Below are positions 17,202 to 26,716 of a DNA stretch of 64,000 nucleotides, one piece after another (position 1 is the first letter of the stretch; each line of letters opens with the position of its first letter). Location: assembly GCA_944322715.1 (NCBI GenBank), contig CALUPT010000002.1, forward strand, positions 1 to 64,000. The letters are read 5' to 3'. This DNA is from an uncultured Bacteroidales bacterium. Lineage in GTDB: Bacteria; Bacteroidota; Bacteroidia; Bacteroidales; UBA932. A model generated the notes under the pieces. The model was not told the DNA's origin. It did not search any database and saw nothing but the letters and a program-made list of their open reading frames with translations. Both the position numbers and the translations under genes were made by a program.

Positions 17202-18863
17202 TTATTTTACGAACTGTGCACGGAGTTTCTCTATCTTGGCATCCGCATCCGGCCCTTTTGCCCCGAAGTAGAATTTTATCTTTGGTTCAGTTCCTGAAGG
17301 CCTTACGGATACGACATCCCCGGCCTCGTTGAAGAACTGGAGCACATTTGACTTTGGAAGAGCGGTCTCTTCCGGCCTGTCGTAGTCGATCACCCGGGTC
17401 ACAGGAAGTCCGGCAAGCTCCTTTGGAGGATTGTTCCTCATATCAGCCATTATGGCGGCAATCTCCTCAACACCTTCCTTGCCCTTGCGGACGAGGGATA
17501 CCAGAGCCTCTCGGTAATATCCGAACTCCGCATAGATATCCTGAAGGAGCTGATAGAGAGTCTTGCCCTGATCTGCAGCCCAGGCAGCGCACTCTGCGAC
17601 CATTGCACATGATATCGGAGCATCCTTGTCACGCACGAACTCGCCTATGTTGAAGCCGTAGCTTTCCTCTCCCCCGCAGATGAATTCGCCCTTGCCTTCA
17701 TTGCGGCGTACGATATCTGCGATATACTTGAATCCCGTGAGGACATTGTAGACCTTCACCCCGTATTTCTCCGCAATGGCGCGGATAAGTTCGGTAGTGA
17801 CAATGGTCTTCACGACATATTTGGTTCCATCCAGCTTCCCGAGTTCAGACCAGCGTCTCAATATATAATAGGTAAGCATAGATGCTGTCTGGTTGCCGTT
17901 GAACAGGACCATCTTCCCATCATTGTCCCGCACTGCAATCCCGAGACGGTCGGCATCCGGGTCAGTGGCAAGCACCAGGTCCGCCCCTTCCCTGTCAGCC
18001 ACTGCCACCGCCATTTCGAGGGCGGAGTGCTCCTCGGGATTCGGAGACATCACGGTAGGGAAATTGCCGTCGCTGACATCCTGCTCAGGGACGTGATATA
18101 TGTTCTCGAAACCGAGCCTCTTGAGGATGGCCGGGACGATGTGCACGCCGGATCCGTGAAGCGGAGTATAGACTATCTTCAGGTCCGCGTGTCTTGCCCT
18201 GGCTTCAGGAGAAAGCATAAGGGTGAGGACATCATCCATATAGGCATTGTTCATCTCATCTCCCATGGTTTCGATGCCTCCTTCCTTCCCATCCGCCCTG
18301 TATTTCACCAACGAAGGGTCCGATATGGCATTGACCTCGGCCACAATATCCTTGTCCACGGGGGCTATGATCTGCGCCCCGTCGCTCCAGTACACCTTGT
18401 ACCCGTTGTATTCCTTCGGATTATGGGAAGCCGTGACCATCACCCCGGCGGTAGCGTGCTTCTTCCTCACCGCATAGCTCAGGAGCGGGACCGGATGGAG
18501 ACAGTCGTAGATATAGACGTGTATTCCGTTGGCAGACAGCACCTCCGCAGTGATTTTCGCAAAAGCTGCGCTGTTGTTGCGGCTGTCGAAAGACACGCAT
18601 ACGCTGAGGCTGTCTGACTTCACGTTTTTAAGGATATAGTTTGCAAGTCCCTGTGTAGCCATGGCGACGACATACTTGTTCATCCTGTTCGTGCCGACCC
18701 CCATCACTCCCCTGAGACCTCCCGTGCCGAACTCGAGGTTACGGTAGAACGCATCTTCAAGGGCAGCGGGATCTTTCATCAGTTCCCGCACCTGCGCCTT
18801 TGTCTCTTCATCATAGTTGCCATCGAGCCAGCTCTGGGCCACCTGCCTGAAATCTCTTTCCAT
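17202..18863 (-). CDS. Phosphoglucomutase / phosphomannomutase
   Basis: A 553-residue alpha-D-phosphohexomutase of the long bacterial type. It shows the active phosphoserine loop [11 protein letters not shown] (S146), the metal loop DPDADRLGI, the sugar-binding loop GEESYG and the phosphate-binding loop [12 protein letters not shown]. It interconverts glucose-1-phosphate and glucose-6-phosphate, or the mannose or pentose equivalents. I start at the ATG at 18863; a TTG six codons upstream is unlikely. A TAAATTTG box on the minus strand at 18934-18941 fits the Bacteroidota -7 element, though without a clear -33. The gene is divergent from the methyltransferase at 19021. Confidence 0.94.
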   Translation of the reverse strand: MERDFRQVAQSWLDGNYDEETKAQVRELMKDPAALEDAFYRNLEFGTGGLRGVMGVGTNRMNKYVVAMATQGLANYILKNVKSDSLSVCVSFDSRNNSAAFAKITAEVLSANGIHVYIYDCLHPVPLLSYAVRKKHATAGVMVTASHNPKEYNGYKVYWSDGAQIIAPVDKDIVAEVNAISDPSLVKYRADGKEGGIETMGDEMNNAYMDDVLTLMLSPEARARHADLKIVYTPLHGSGVHIVPAILKRLGFENIYHVPEQDVSDGNFPTVMSPNPEEHSALEMAVAVADREGADLVLATDPDADRLGIAVRDNDGKMVLFNGNQTASMLTYYILRRWSELGKLDGTKYVVKTIVTTELIRAIAEKYGVKVYNVLTGFKYIADIVRRNEGKGEFICGGEESYGFNIGEFVRDKDAPISCAMVAECAAWAADQGKTLYQLLQDIYAEFGYYREALVSLVRKGKEGVEEIAAIMADMRNNPPKELAGLPVTRVIDYDRPEETALPKSNVLQFFNEAGDVVSVRPSGTEPKIKFYFGAKGPDADAKIEKLRAQFVK

Positions 18864-19020
18864 ATAGTTATCAGTTAACAAATTATTGTATTCCGTGACA
18901 ATACGGCTGTTCCGCCGTTCTTTTCAAATCTTACAAATTTAGGGATTTTTTGAAAAATTTTTCTGATTTTTGGAGAAATAATATGATTCCTTAAACTGAT
19001 TCGTTTATTCACGGGCTGAA

Positions 19021-20511
19021 ATGAAAAACGGAGGGATAACCGTAGATTACGGAAAACTGGCGGAATTCATTGAAACGCATTTCAATGACGACACTGACAG
19101 GCTGCTGTTCCGGAAGGCGAAATGGCCGGACGTGAATGCAGAGATGGCTGTCAGCACGATTCTCGGACACAGGAAACTCAGGGATAAGGTCCCGTCATGG
19201 TACGGAAATGCCGGACTGGTCTTCCCGTCATCACTGAGCATCGAGCAATGTTCATCCGAATTCACCGCCGAATCCAGGGTCCGTACCATGCGGGAACTCC
19301 TGTCCGGGGCGGTCACGGGCAGTAAGGAAGCCCTCTCCAGCCCGAATGCCGCAGATCCAGACGGAGCGCAGACGGCTGACCTGGCGGAATTGAAAATCGC
19401 CGACCTCACCGGCGGACTCGGCGTGGACAGCTATGTCTTCTCCCGCCACTTCGGGAAGGTCCTGTATAACGAAATGAACCCGGTTCTTGCAGATGCCGCA
19501 TGTCATAACTTTTCCGTCCTCGGCTGCAGCAACATTACCGTATCGTGTTCAAGAATAGAATGTTCTGCAGACGGATCCGATATGGAAGACTCATACGGGA
19601 CTGCCTCCGTCACACTGGAGGGACTTCTTCGAAGATTCGCGCCCGACATCATATATCTCGATCCGGCCAGACGAGCCTCCGACGGGAAAAAAGTATTCAG
19701 GATAGAAGACTGCCAGCCGGATATCATGCAGCTCAAGGACAGCCTGCTGCAAATCGCCAGGCTCGTGGCGGTCAAGCTGTCTCCCATGGCAGACATAGAT
19801 ATTGTCGTCCGTTCCCTCGGGCCTCATTGCAGACGGATAGATGTGGTCTCATACTCCAATGAATGCAAGGAAGTCGTGGCATATCTCGACCGGGAATACG
19901 ACGGGGAATGCACCATCTGCGCGAAATGCTCGGGCAAGGGGGAATTCCTGTTCACAAGGGCGGAAGAAAACGCAGCGGACGCGATATTGCCCGGTCAGGG
20001 TCTGGACCGGATAATGTCGGAATCAGGGACATTCCTTCTCGAACCGGACAGGGCGCTGCTGAAGGCCGGAGCGTTCAGGTTGCCGTGCCGACGTTTCGCC
20101 CTGACGATGCTGGACCGCTCGACACACTTCTACATTACATCCTCATTGAACATTCCTCCCAGCGGCCAGGCACCGTGCTCCGCCGGATCGGACTGCATCT
20201 CCGGTTCTCCGATTGCCGACAATGTTTCTGCGGCCGGCAGCCCGAGGCTGCAGGACTTCTTCCGTATCTTCAGAATCATAAGGATACTGCCTCTTGACAA
20301 AAACGGCATACGGACCGCAGGAAAGGATTTTCCACAGGCGGATGTAACGGCACGGAATGTCCCTATGGGCAGTGATGAACTGCGCAGGAGGCTCAAGGTA
20401 CAGCCATCCGGCAGATACCATATCTTCGGGCTGAAAGTAACAGCCGCCCCGGCTGGGGAATGCTTCCCGGCCGCATCCGGCAATTACCTGTTCATCACCG
20501 AACGGCTCTGA
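19021..20511 (+). CDS. Class I SAM-dependent methyltransferase with THUMP-like C-terminus
   Basis: A 496-residue protein. The Rossmann core shows the SAM loop IADLTGGLGVDSYVFS (residues about 126-141) and the motif DIIYLDPARR (about 212-221), typical of a Bacteroidetes family annotated as RNA/DNA methyltransferase with a THUMP-like C-terminal domain. That domain follows, ending YHIFGLKV. A Ser/Gly/Ala-rich segment (about residues 380-403) looks like a low-complexity insertion before it. The substrate, probably an RNA base, is inferred from the family. The gene is transcribed away from the phosphoglucomutase gene and converges on the DPP-IV gene. Confidence 0.82.
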   Translation: MKNGGITVDYGKLAEFIETHFNDDTDRLLFRKAKWPDVNAEMAVSTILGHRKLRDKVPSWYGNAGLVFPSSLSIEQCSSEFTAESRVRTMRELLSGAVTGSKEALSSPNAADPDGAQTADLAELKIADLTGGLGVDSYVFSRHFGKVLYNEMNPVLADAACHNFSVLGCSNITVSCSRIECSADGSDMEDSYGTASVTLEGLLRRFAPDIIYLDPARRASDGKKVFRIEDCQPDIMQLKDSLLQIARLVAVKLSPMADIDIVVRSLGPHCRRIDVVSYSNECKEVVAYLDREYDGECTICAKCSGKGEFLFTRAEENAADAILPGQGLDRIMSESGTFLLEPDRALLKAGAFRLPCRRFALTMLDRSTHFYITSSLNIPPSGQAPCSAGSDCISGSPIADNVSAAGSPRLQDFFRIFRIIRILPLDKNGIRTAGKDFPQADVTARNVPMGSDELRRRLKVQPSGRYHIFGLKVTAAPAGECFPAASGNYLFITERL

Positions 20512-20534
20512 ATGTACAGGCTGGATTCCGCCAG

Positions 20535-22874
20535 TCAGTCACAGCCTTTGAGATACCTCAGCCAGAACGCGCGGTTCTCATCCCTGAAATGGGCCGCCTG
20601 ATACCCTCTGTAGCCGTGCATTCCGTCAGGATAGACCATAAAGTCGAACCGTTTCCCGTTTTTCTGCAGTTCATCCACAAGCTGGAGAGTATTCTGGAAA
20701 TGGACATTGTCATCCCCTGTCCCGTGGGTGATTTTCAGCATCACTTCTGCCGGCCTGCCGGCTGCCGGTGCATCCGGGGATCCGTCCCCGGCCGGAACAT
20801 GTCCTGCAGATACAGTGCTGACAGGATATGAGGAAACATAATTCAGCACCCTTGCGGAAGCATATCCGTCAGGGTTGGTCTGCGGGGTCTCCATGAAACG
20901 CTCGGTATAGTGCGAATCATACAGCGCCCAGTCATACACTCCGCCTCCGGCGACACCGCAATTATAGCTTTCAGGCGCCCGGAACAGGAGCATTGCAGTC
21001 ATGGTGCCTCCGAAGGAGAAGCCCTCGACCCCTATCCTGTCTCCATCGACGTACGGAAGGCCCTTGAGATAGTCCGCCCATGCGATGAAATCCCTGACAG
21101 GCCATTCCGTGAGATTGCGATATACCATGTCCGTACCTGCCCGGCCGCTGTTTCCCGCAGCCCTGCAGTCGGCGACCACCTGTATTATCCCGTTGTCCGA
21201 CCACCACTGGTTGTCCGCTGACGGAGCGACCCATCTGTCCCTGACCATAGGAGTGTCCGGTCCGCCATAGATATCGACATGGACAGGATACTTCCGGGAC
21301 GGATCGAAATCCGCCGGAAGAGTCACGGCCGCCGGGAGACGGAACCCATCCTCCGTTGTCATCCATACAAGTTCAGGCATGGCATAACCCGACAGGTCAA
21401 TGCCGTCCGGAGCCATATCCGCCACTACGGCAAAGTCCCTGCAGTATGCAATGCCATCCGCTTTCCGGACTGCACGCCTTGCCGCCCCTGAAGATGGAGA
21501 CGCATCCAGACACGACATGTCCGATGCGGCGGGTCCGGAAGTCCCGGCCACCACTACCCTGACAGGAACCGACATGTTGGAGAGGGCGGCCGCAAAATAT
21601 TTCCCATCCGGGGAGAACGATACTCCAGAGACATTATACGATGTATCCGTAAGAGCCGTTATCCTTCCTTTCCTGTCCACCCTGTACAAGGCTGACTTCA
21701 CCCGGGAATCCCTCTGGGCGGTAAAATAGACCTCCCCTCTTGCTTCATCCACCCGCTCGATGGAGACCGACCAGTTGGGGCCGTCTGTCAGACGCCTGAA
21801 CCGGCTGCCATCATAAGACAGGAAATAGATCTGCTGCCAGCCTGTCTCGAAAGCGCGTGCCATATAGAGGCCGCTTTCCGTAAAGACCATCCCGCCTATC
21901 CAGTCAATCCATGTATCGTATGTCTCATGGTAGACATGTTTCCTGGACCCATCTGCGACAGAGACCGCATAGAGGTCCAGGGTATTCTGGATGCGCGGCA
22001 TTCTGGATATGAAGAACTCCTTGCTGTCCGCACCCCAGAAAGGAGTGCCGAAATACTGGTCCTCGGACGGGTCGAAGTCAGCCCAGACTATCGGGACATG
22101 CCGTACGGCGGATACGGAGCCGTCTCCGGCAGAAGCATCACGGGCATTTCCGGCCGCCGTTTCATCCGGTTCGGGATGGCAGAGTGCAGCGATGTCCGCT
22201 ATGCCTATACGGACCTGGGGATTGGTCTCGCCTGCCTTAGGATAGCGTGTCCGGCGCAGCGAGCCATCCTGACCGAAAGGGGAATAGATAGGGAAAAGAG
22301 GGACTTCCGTATTGTCAAAGCGGTAGAACCCTATCTTCCTGCTGTCGGGAGACCACCAGAAGGCCCTGTACCGGGATGCCCGGCCGAATATCTCCTCATA
22401 ATAGACCCAGGATGCATATCCGTTCAGTATCAGATCCGTACCATCGAATGTCAGTCTGTGTTCCCTGCCGGAGGCGATCTCGACCACATACAGGTCATTG
22501 TCACGGGTAAAGGCCAGCATTGTGGAATCCGGTGAATACGTCAGGTTCACCGCACCCTCCGGCCGTACAGGGAAAGAGCCGTATTTCTCCGGGGCCATGA
22601 CTCCCGTTATCCTCTTCCTTGAAGATGCATTGAAGACAAAGGCGGACGAATCCGTATATGTTCCGTTGAATGTGAATATGACCTCATCATCCGAAATCCA
22701 TTTCCATGCCTCAGGCACAGGTTTCAGGTCCGGGGCGATGAAACCCTTGTCAGCATCTGATACAATCGCCCTGTCCGCACCGGCAACCGGTACAGATGCA
22801 GAAATGGCGGAAAAGATGACGGCAGCAGCAGCCGAGATTACCTTTATATCCATAGTCCTTGTATTTAACGTCAT
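20535..22874 (-). CDS. Dipeptidyl peptidase IV (S9B serine peptidase)
   Basis: A 779-residue exported peptidase with signal peptide, an eight-bladed beta-propeller (DPPIV_N) and a C-terminal alpha/beta hydrolase. The catalytic triad is visible: S620 in GFSFGG, D721 in GTGDDNVH and H753 in PDGMHGYRG, the last two spaced as in human DPP4. It removes X-Pro dipeptides from peptides in the periplasm. An ATG seven codons downstream (22853, preceded by AAGGA) is an alternative start. Three Ala/Gly/Ser/Asp-rich stretches (about residues 235-255, 447-472 and 685-708) look like inserted linkers. It begins 40 bases past the RecD-like helicase stop. Confidence 0.94.
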   Translation of the reverse strand: MTLNTRTMDIKVISAAAAVIFSAISASVPVAGADRAIVSDADKGFIAPDLKPVPEAWKWISDDEVIFTFNGTYTDSSAFVFNASSRKRITGVMAPEKYGSFPVRPEGAVNLTYSPDSTMLAFTRDNDLYVVEIASGREHRLTFDGTDLILNGYASWVYYEEIFGRASRYRAFWWSPDSRKIGFYRFDNTEVPLFPIYSPFGQDGSLRRTRYPKAGETNPQVRIGIADIAALCHPEPDETAAGNARDASAGDGSVSAVRHVPIVWADFDPSEDQYFGTPFWGADSKEFFISRMPRIQNTLDLYAVSVADGSRKHVYHETYDTWIDWIGGMVFTESGLYMARAFETGWQQIYFLSYDGSRFRRLTDGPNWSVSIERVDEARGEVYFTAQRDSRVKSALYRVDRKGRITALTDTSYNVSGVSFSPDGKYFAAALSNMSVPVRVVVAGTSGPAASDMSCLDASPSSGAARRAVRKADGIAYCRDFAVVADMAPDGIDLSGYAMPELVWMTTEDGFRLPAAVTLPADFDPSRKYPVHVDIYGGPDTPMVRDRWVAPSADNQWWSDNGIIQVVADCRAAGNSGRAGTDMVYRNLTEWPVRDFIAWADYLKGLPYVDGDRIGVEGFSFGGTMTAMLLFRAPESYNCGVAGGGVYDWALYDSHYTERFMETPQTNPDGYASARVLNYVSSYPVSTVSAGHVPAGDGSPDAPAAGRPAEVMLKITHGTGDDNVHFQNTLQLVDELQKNGKRFDFMVYPDGMHGYRGYQAAHFRDENRAFWLRYLKGCD

Positions 22875-22913
22875 CCGACGAACTTATCATTAATCCATAT
22901 TATATGGAACCGG

Positions 22914-24362
22914 TCAGAACCAGCGGTCATTGAAATTGACCAGATACACCTTTTCGATTCCTCTTGTGACAGCCGTGTACAGCCATTTCAGGTCATCCAC
23001 TGAAAGTTCCTCCTGCCAGAAAGGATTGTCGATGAATACGCACTTCCACTGTCCTCCCTGCGACTTGTGTCCGGTGACGGCATTGGCATATTTCAACTGG
23101 AGGGCATTGAAATAACGGTCCTCCCTCACAGCCTCATACCTCTTTTTCTTCGATGAAATATGCGAATAGTCCTCATTCACCCCTGCATAGAGCATATTCT
23201 GCTGTTCGTATGTAAGGGCGGCGCTTTCCGCTTCGAGCGTATCCAAAATCACCTTCGCCTCGATCTCCTGTTCATCATAGTCCGGAAACGAAAGCCTGGC
23301 GGTGGCGAAATGCAGGCCGTACCTGTCCTCGTATCCGGAAATCTTCTCCAGCCGCGCTATGTCCCCGTTGGCGATATAGTCCATTCCCTCCACATTCTCC
23401 ACAAACTGGTAACAGTTCCTGACTATCATCAGCTTGTCCCCCCTGACAAGCCGTTCCTCCTTGAACTGCACGGCCGAGCGGATCCCGGCATTGTACCTGT
23501 TCGCCCTGCGGTTGGACCGGCACAGGACAATGGTCTCATCCTCCCCGTACTTCGAATATGCATCCGAAATCTTTTCCAGCAGTTCCCCTCCTGACACACG
23601 CTCCACATCATCGAAGCCATCTGTCCTGAGTTTCAGGTCGCGGATGCCATCCCCCTGACCGCCCGCATACCCGGAATCCTCTTCCTCAATCATTTTCCTG
23701 AGCAGTGTAGCGTTGTACAGTATCCCGGATTCCCTCTGCTGGCGCACCACCGTAGTCAGGGTCGAATATTCCACCCCTCCGAGCATGGACATGTAGTCCC
23801 GCGACAATGCAGGGCTGCAGTCCAGGCCGACGGGAGGAAGCTGGGCGGAATCCCCTATCAGCACCAGTTTGCAGCCAGCCCCGTTACGGACGAAGCCGAC
23901 AAGGTCTTCGAGCAGGTTTCCAGAGCCGAACACGGCCGTCTGCTGCCCTGCGGCATCGATCCCGATAAGGGACACCTCATCCACTATGAAAAGCGTGTCT
24001 TTGGACTTGTTTATGTTGAGAGAGAACTGCCCGAACCCATCCCCGCTGACGGATTTCTGCCTGTATATATGCTTGTGTATCGTAAAGGCCTGTCCTCCGG
24101 CATATCCCGACAGCACCTTCGCCGCACGTCCTGTCGGCGCGAGCAGGACACAGCGCACTTTCAGTTCCCTGAGGGTATTGATGACCGCAGCAATCGCGGT
24201 AGTCTTCCCCGTGCCGGCATATCCGTTGACCACCAGTATGTCCGAATCATCCCCGCCGATAAAGGAGGAGACATCCTTCAGAAGCCTGTCCTGGCAGGGC
24301 GTAGGCGCGAAACGCAGATGCGAGAGGAATCTTCCGTACAGAAAACCGGTCTGTCCCATCAT
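22914..24362 (-). CDS. RecD-like ATP-dependent DNA helicase (SF1)
   Basis: A 482-residue superfamily-1 helicase: Walker A GYAGTGKT at residues 47-54, motif Ia (LAPTGRAAKVLSGYAG), Walker B LFIVDEVSLIG, motif III IGDSAQLPPVG, motif IV/V region TTVVRQQRESG and a C-terminal UvrD_C_2 motif (GHKSQGGQW...LYTAVTRG). The start at 24362 has AGGAGG six bases before it and overlaps the trkH stop by four bases (ATGA). Known: RecD-like helicases act in DNA repair. Being in an operon with a potassium transporter gene is odd and may only reflect compact packing. Confidence 0.9.
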   Translation of the reverse strand: MMGQTGFLYGRFLSHLRFAPTPCQDRLLKDVSSFIGGDDSDILVVNGYAGTGKTTAIAAVINTLRELKVRCVLLAPTGRAAKVLSGYAGGQAFTIHKHIYRQKSVSGDGFGQFSLNINKSKDTLFIVDEVSLIGIDAAGQQTAVFGSGNLLEDLVGFVRNGAGCKLVLIGDSAQLPPVGLDCSPALSRDYMSMLGGVEYSTLTTVVRQQRESGILYNATLLRKMIEEEDSGYAGGQGDGIRDLKLRTDGFDDVERVSGGELLEKISDAYSKYGEDETIVLCRSNRRANRYNAGIRSAVQFKEERLVRGDKLMIVRNCYQFVENVEGMDYIANGDIARLEKISGYEDRYGLHFATARLSFPDYDEQEIEAKVILDTLEAESAALTYEQQNMLYAGVNEDYSHISSKKKRYEAVREDRYFNALQLKYANAVTGHKSQGGQWKCVFIDNPFWQEELSVDDLKWLYTAVTRGIEKVYLVNFNDRWF

Positions 24363-25813
24363 ACATTCCTCCTGAACATCATATAGGCCACGGCAATCAC
24401 CGGATAAATTTCCAGACGGCCGAATATCATGCCGGCCGTATATATCAGTTTGGCGGATGCAGGCTGTGCCGCGTATGTCCCGAGGGCGCTTATGGACTCC
24501 AGGCCGGGACCGGCGTTGCCCATAGACGCGATGAATCCAGATACCGCCTCCGCAGGTTTGACCCCGCAGAGCAGGACAAAGAAGATTCCCACGACGAGGA
24601 TGGAACAATAGAGGACTATATATGTCATCACGGCCGAAGCCTCGGTGTCGGAGACGCTGTGCTTGCCCACCTTGATCTGAGAGACAGCCGTAGGATGCAG
24701 GCTGTACTTTATCTGTCTTGAAAGCGTCTTGAGGGCTATGTAGATCCTGTCCGCCTTGATGCCGCCGGCAGTGGAACCGGAACATCCTCCCAGCAGTATG
24801 CTTACGAGGAGCAGCATTCCGGCAAGCGCCGGCCATTGGGAATTGTCGCTCATTCCGAACCCGGTGGTGGTCATGTAGCACACCACCTGGAACAGGGCAT
24901 CCATAGCGGCCTTGCCCCAGTCCCTGTATCCGCCCTGTATCAGAAGATCGGCCATTATCAGAAGCGACAGCACGAGAATGGAACCGAGAAAGAATTTCAC
25001 CACCGGATTACGGTTCAAAGGCTGGAGGGAACGGGATGCGACGACCGTGAATATCAGGCCGAAATGCAGGGATGACAGCACCATGAACACCACGGCCACC
25101 ATGTTTATGCCCATCGAACCGAATTCCGCGATGGACATGTTCTTCGTGCTGAATCCTCCGGTAGCCACTATGCTGAATGCATGGTTGACGGCATCGAATG
25201 CGGGCATACCTGCAATCATCAGACAGATGGTCGTCAGTACAGTTATTCCGATATAGACAATGGTTATGATATATACGATCCTCAGCGAACGGTATCTGTA
25301 CCCGAGCCGGGACAGGGAGGAAAGTTCTATGTTTGCGAGCCGCAGCCTGAAAGGGCTTGTGTTCGGAAGGACCAGAAGGAGGAAGACCACGACTCCGAAT
25401 CCTCCGATGAAATGCGTGGATGACCGCCAGAACAGCAGGCTGCGGGGCAGAGCCTCGACATCAGTCAGAATGGTCGATCCTGTCGTAGTATAGCCCGATA
25501 CGCTCTCGAACCACGCGTTCACGAGGGAAAATTCCCCGCCCCACAGCACGTATGGCAGCATTCCGAATATAAAGGAAAGAAGCCACGACAGGACTATTAT
25601 CATATATCCATCCTGCTGGGAAATGGCGGATGACTGACGGACGAATATGAAAGGGAATGCCCCGAATATGAAAGTGATGATGAAACTTATGGCCAGAGGT
25701 CCGAAAGCCGAGTCCCTTCCATCACAGAGCGACACTATCATGGACAGGAACATGAACAGGGCGCTGACAAGCAGGGCCAGGCCGACATTTCTCGATATTA
25801 CCTTTATATTCAT
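24359..25813 (-). CDS. trkH: TrkH-family potassium uptake protein
   Basis: A 484-residue integral membrane protein with about ten membrane segments and four pore repeats carrying the selectivity Gly residues (SGYTTTGSTIL, ATGGFSTKN, TTTGFGM, SMGNAGPGL). Known: TrkH takes up K+ and normally works with the cytosolic regulator TrkA. No trkA is in this window; the gene before it encodes a two-TM protein instead. Its stop overlaps the helicase start, so the genes are coupled. Confidence 0.94.
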   Translation of the reverse strand: MNIKVISRNVGLALLVSALFMFLSMIVSLCDGRDSAFGPLAISFIITFIFGAFPFIFVRQSSAISQQDGYMIIVLSWLLSFIFGMLPYVLWGGEFSLVNAWFESVSGYTTTGSTILTDVEALPRSLLFWRSSTHFIGGFGVVVFLLLVLPNTSPFRLRLANIELSSLSRLGYRYRSLRIVYIITIVYIGITVLTTICLMIAGMPAFDAVNHAFSIVATGGFSTKNMSIAEFGSMGINMVAVVFMVLSSLHFGLIFTVVASRSLQPLNRNPVVKFFLGSILVLSLLIMADLLIQGGYRDWGKAAMDALFQVVCYMTTTGFGMSDNSQWPALAGMLLLVSILLGGCSGSTAGGIKADRIYIALKTLSRQIKYSLHPTAVSQIKVGKHSVSDTEASAVMTYIVLYCSILVVGIFFVLLCGVKPAEAVSGFIASMGNAGPGLESISALGTYAAQPASAKLIYTAGMIFGRLEIYPVIAVAYMMFRRNV

Positions 25814-25843
25814 CGCAATACTACCGTGTTCAAGCGTCTCCGC

Positions 25844-26716
25844 TCATTCCTGGACCGACTGTACGGCCTCGATCAGTTTCTCCCGCTCGTCCCTGAGGGA
25901 CTTGACCCTTCGTCTGAGTTCGATGTTCTCCTCCACGACCTCTGCGATCTGGCCGTTGAGCGCGGCGAGCTGGTCATTGCCGTCAAAGGTACACATATAC
26001 TTCTGGGCATTCTGCGTATAGTTCTCCAAGGCTGAAAGCATCCTGTATATCGGCTTTACATAGTATGAAAGGAGGAAGAACAGGAGCAGGAGGACAAGCA
26101 CAAGGCCGGCAGCCACTGACACCACGCCGGGAATGATGCTTCTGTAGAAACTGTCCTGGAATGTCATCGAATTGGTCTGAAGGTCCGCGTATGCCGCATC
26201 CGTAAGTTTCTCTATGTCGGACCTCAGGCGGTTGTACCTCGGCTGGAGCCTGTCGAAATACCAGTCTCTGGAATTGATGAAGTCGGATGCCATGACACCG
26301 GGCAGTTCGAGCGATGTGAGCATGTATGCCGAATATGCATAGATGACCGAATCCGCAAGAGGAAATGCCTCCTCGGAAGAGATGGAGGTTCTCAGCCCAT
26401 CGCACTGCTCCATGAACGCCTTGCGGTCGAAATACGGCACGGAAACCGATGTACTGTCCTCCTCTCCTATCGCGGCAAGCACCTTCAGGTTGTACTCATC
26501 GCTCATCGACACCAGTTTCTGGGCCACATTTATGTTCCTGATATTGTCCGCTACAAGATCCGTCACATAGTTGCTCATCCGCCTGTATTCCAGGACGGAT
26601 ATGATGCTCGAAAGGAGGAGCATGGCTGCAATGGAACCAAGCCCGAGAGCGAGCCTGGTTCTCATCGACATCCTGTATTCCCTCAACCTGCCGAGTATCT
26701 TCTGCAGACTACTCAT
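25844..26716 (-). CDS. Two-TM sensor-like membrane protein (four-helix-bundle periplasmic domain)
   Basis: A 290-residue protein with TM1 at about residues 22-42, a mostly helical periplasmic domain of about 155 residues, TM2 at about 200-225, and a cytosolic tail with a short HAMP-like stretch and a coiled coil (EENIELRRRVKSLRDEREKL). It resembles the input half of histidine kinases or chemoreceptors but has no kinase or signalling output domain. ATG 26716 overlaps the hexosaminidase stop by 8 bases; a start at 26734 is possible. It lies between hexosaminidase and trkH in one operon. Function is unknown; control of TrkH is a guess from position only. Confidence 0.7.
   Translation of the reverse strand: MSSLQKILGRLREYRMSMRTRLALGLGSIAAMLLLSSIISVLEYRRMSNYVTDLVADNIRNINVAQKLVSMSDEYNLKVLAAIGEEDSTSVSVPYFDRKAFMEQCDGLRTSISSEEAFPLADSVIYAYSAYMLTSLELPGVMASDFINSRDWYFDRLQPRYNRLRSDIEKLTDAAYADLQTNSMTFQDSFYRSIIPGVVSVAAGLVLVLLLLFFLLSYYVKPIYRMLSALENYTQNAQKYMCTFDGNDQLAALNGQIAEVVEENIELRRRVKSLRDEREKLIEAVQSVQE

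Noticed and set aside
24363-24881. Long N-terminal extension of the RecD-like helicase
   Set aside because: The upstream frame is the antisense-like reading of trkH, rich in Arg and His, while a strong ribosome-binding site and ATGA overlap mark 24362.
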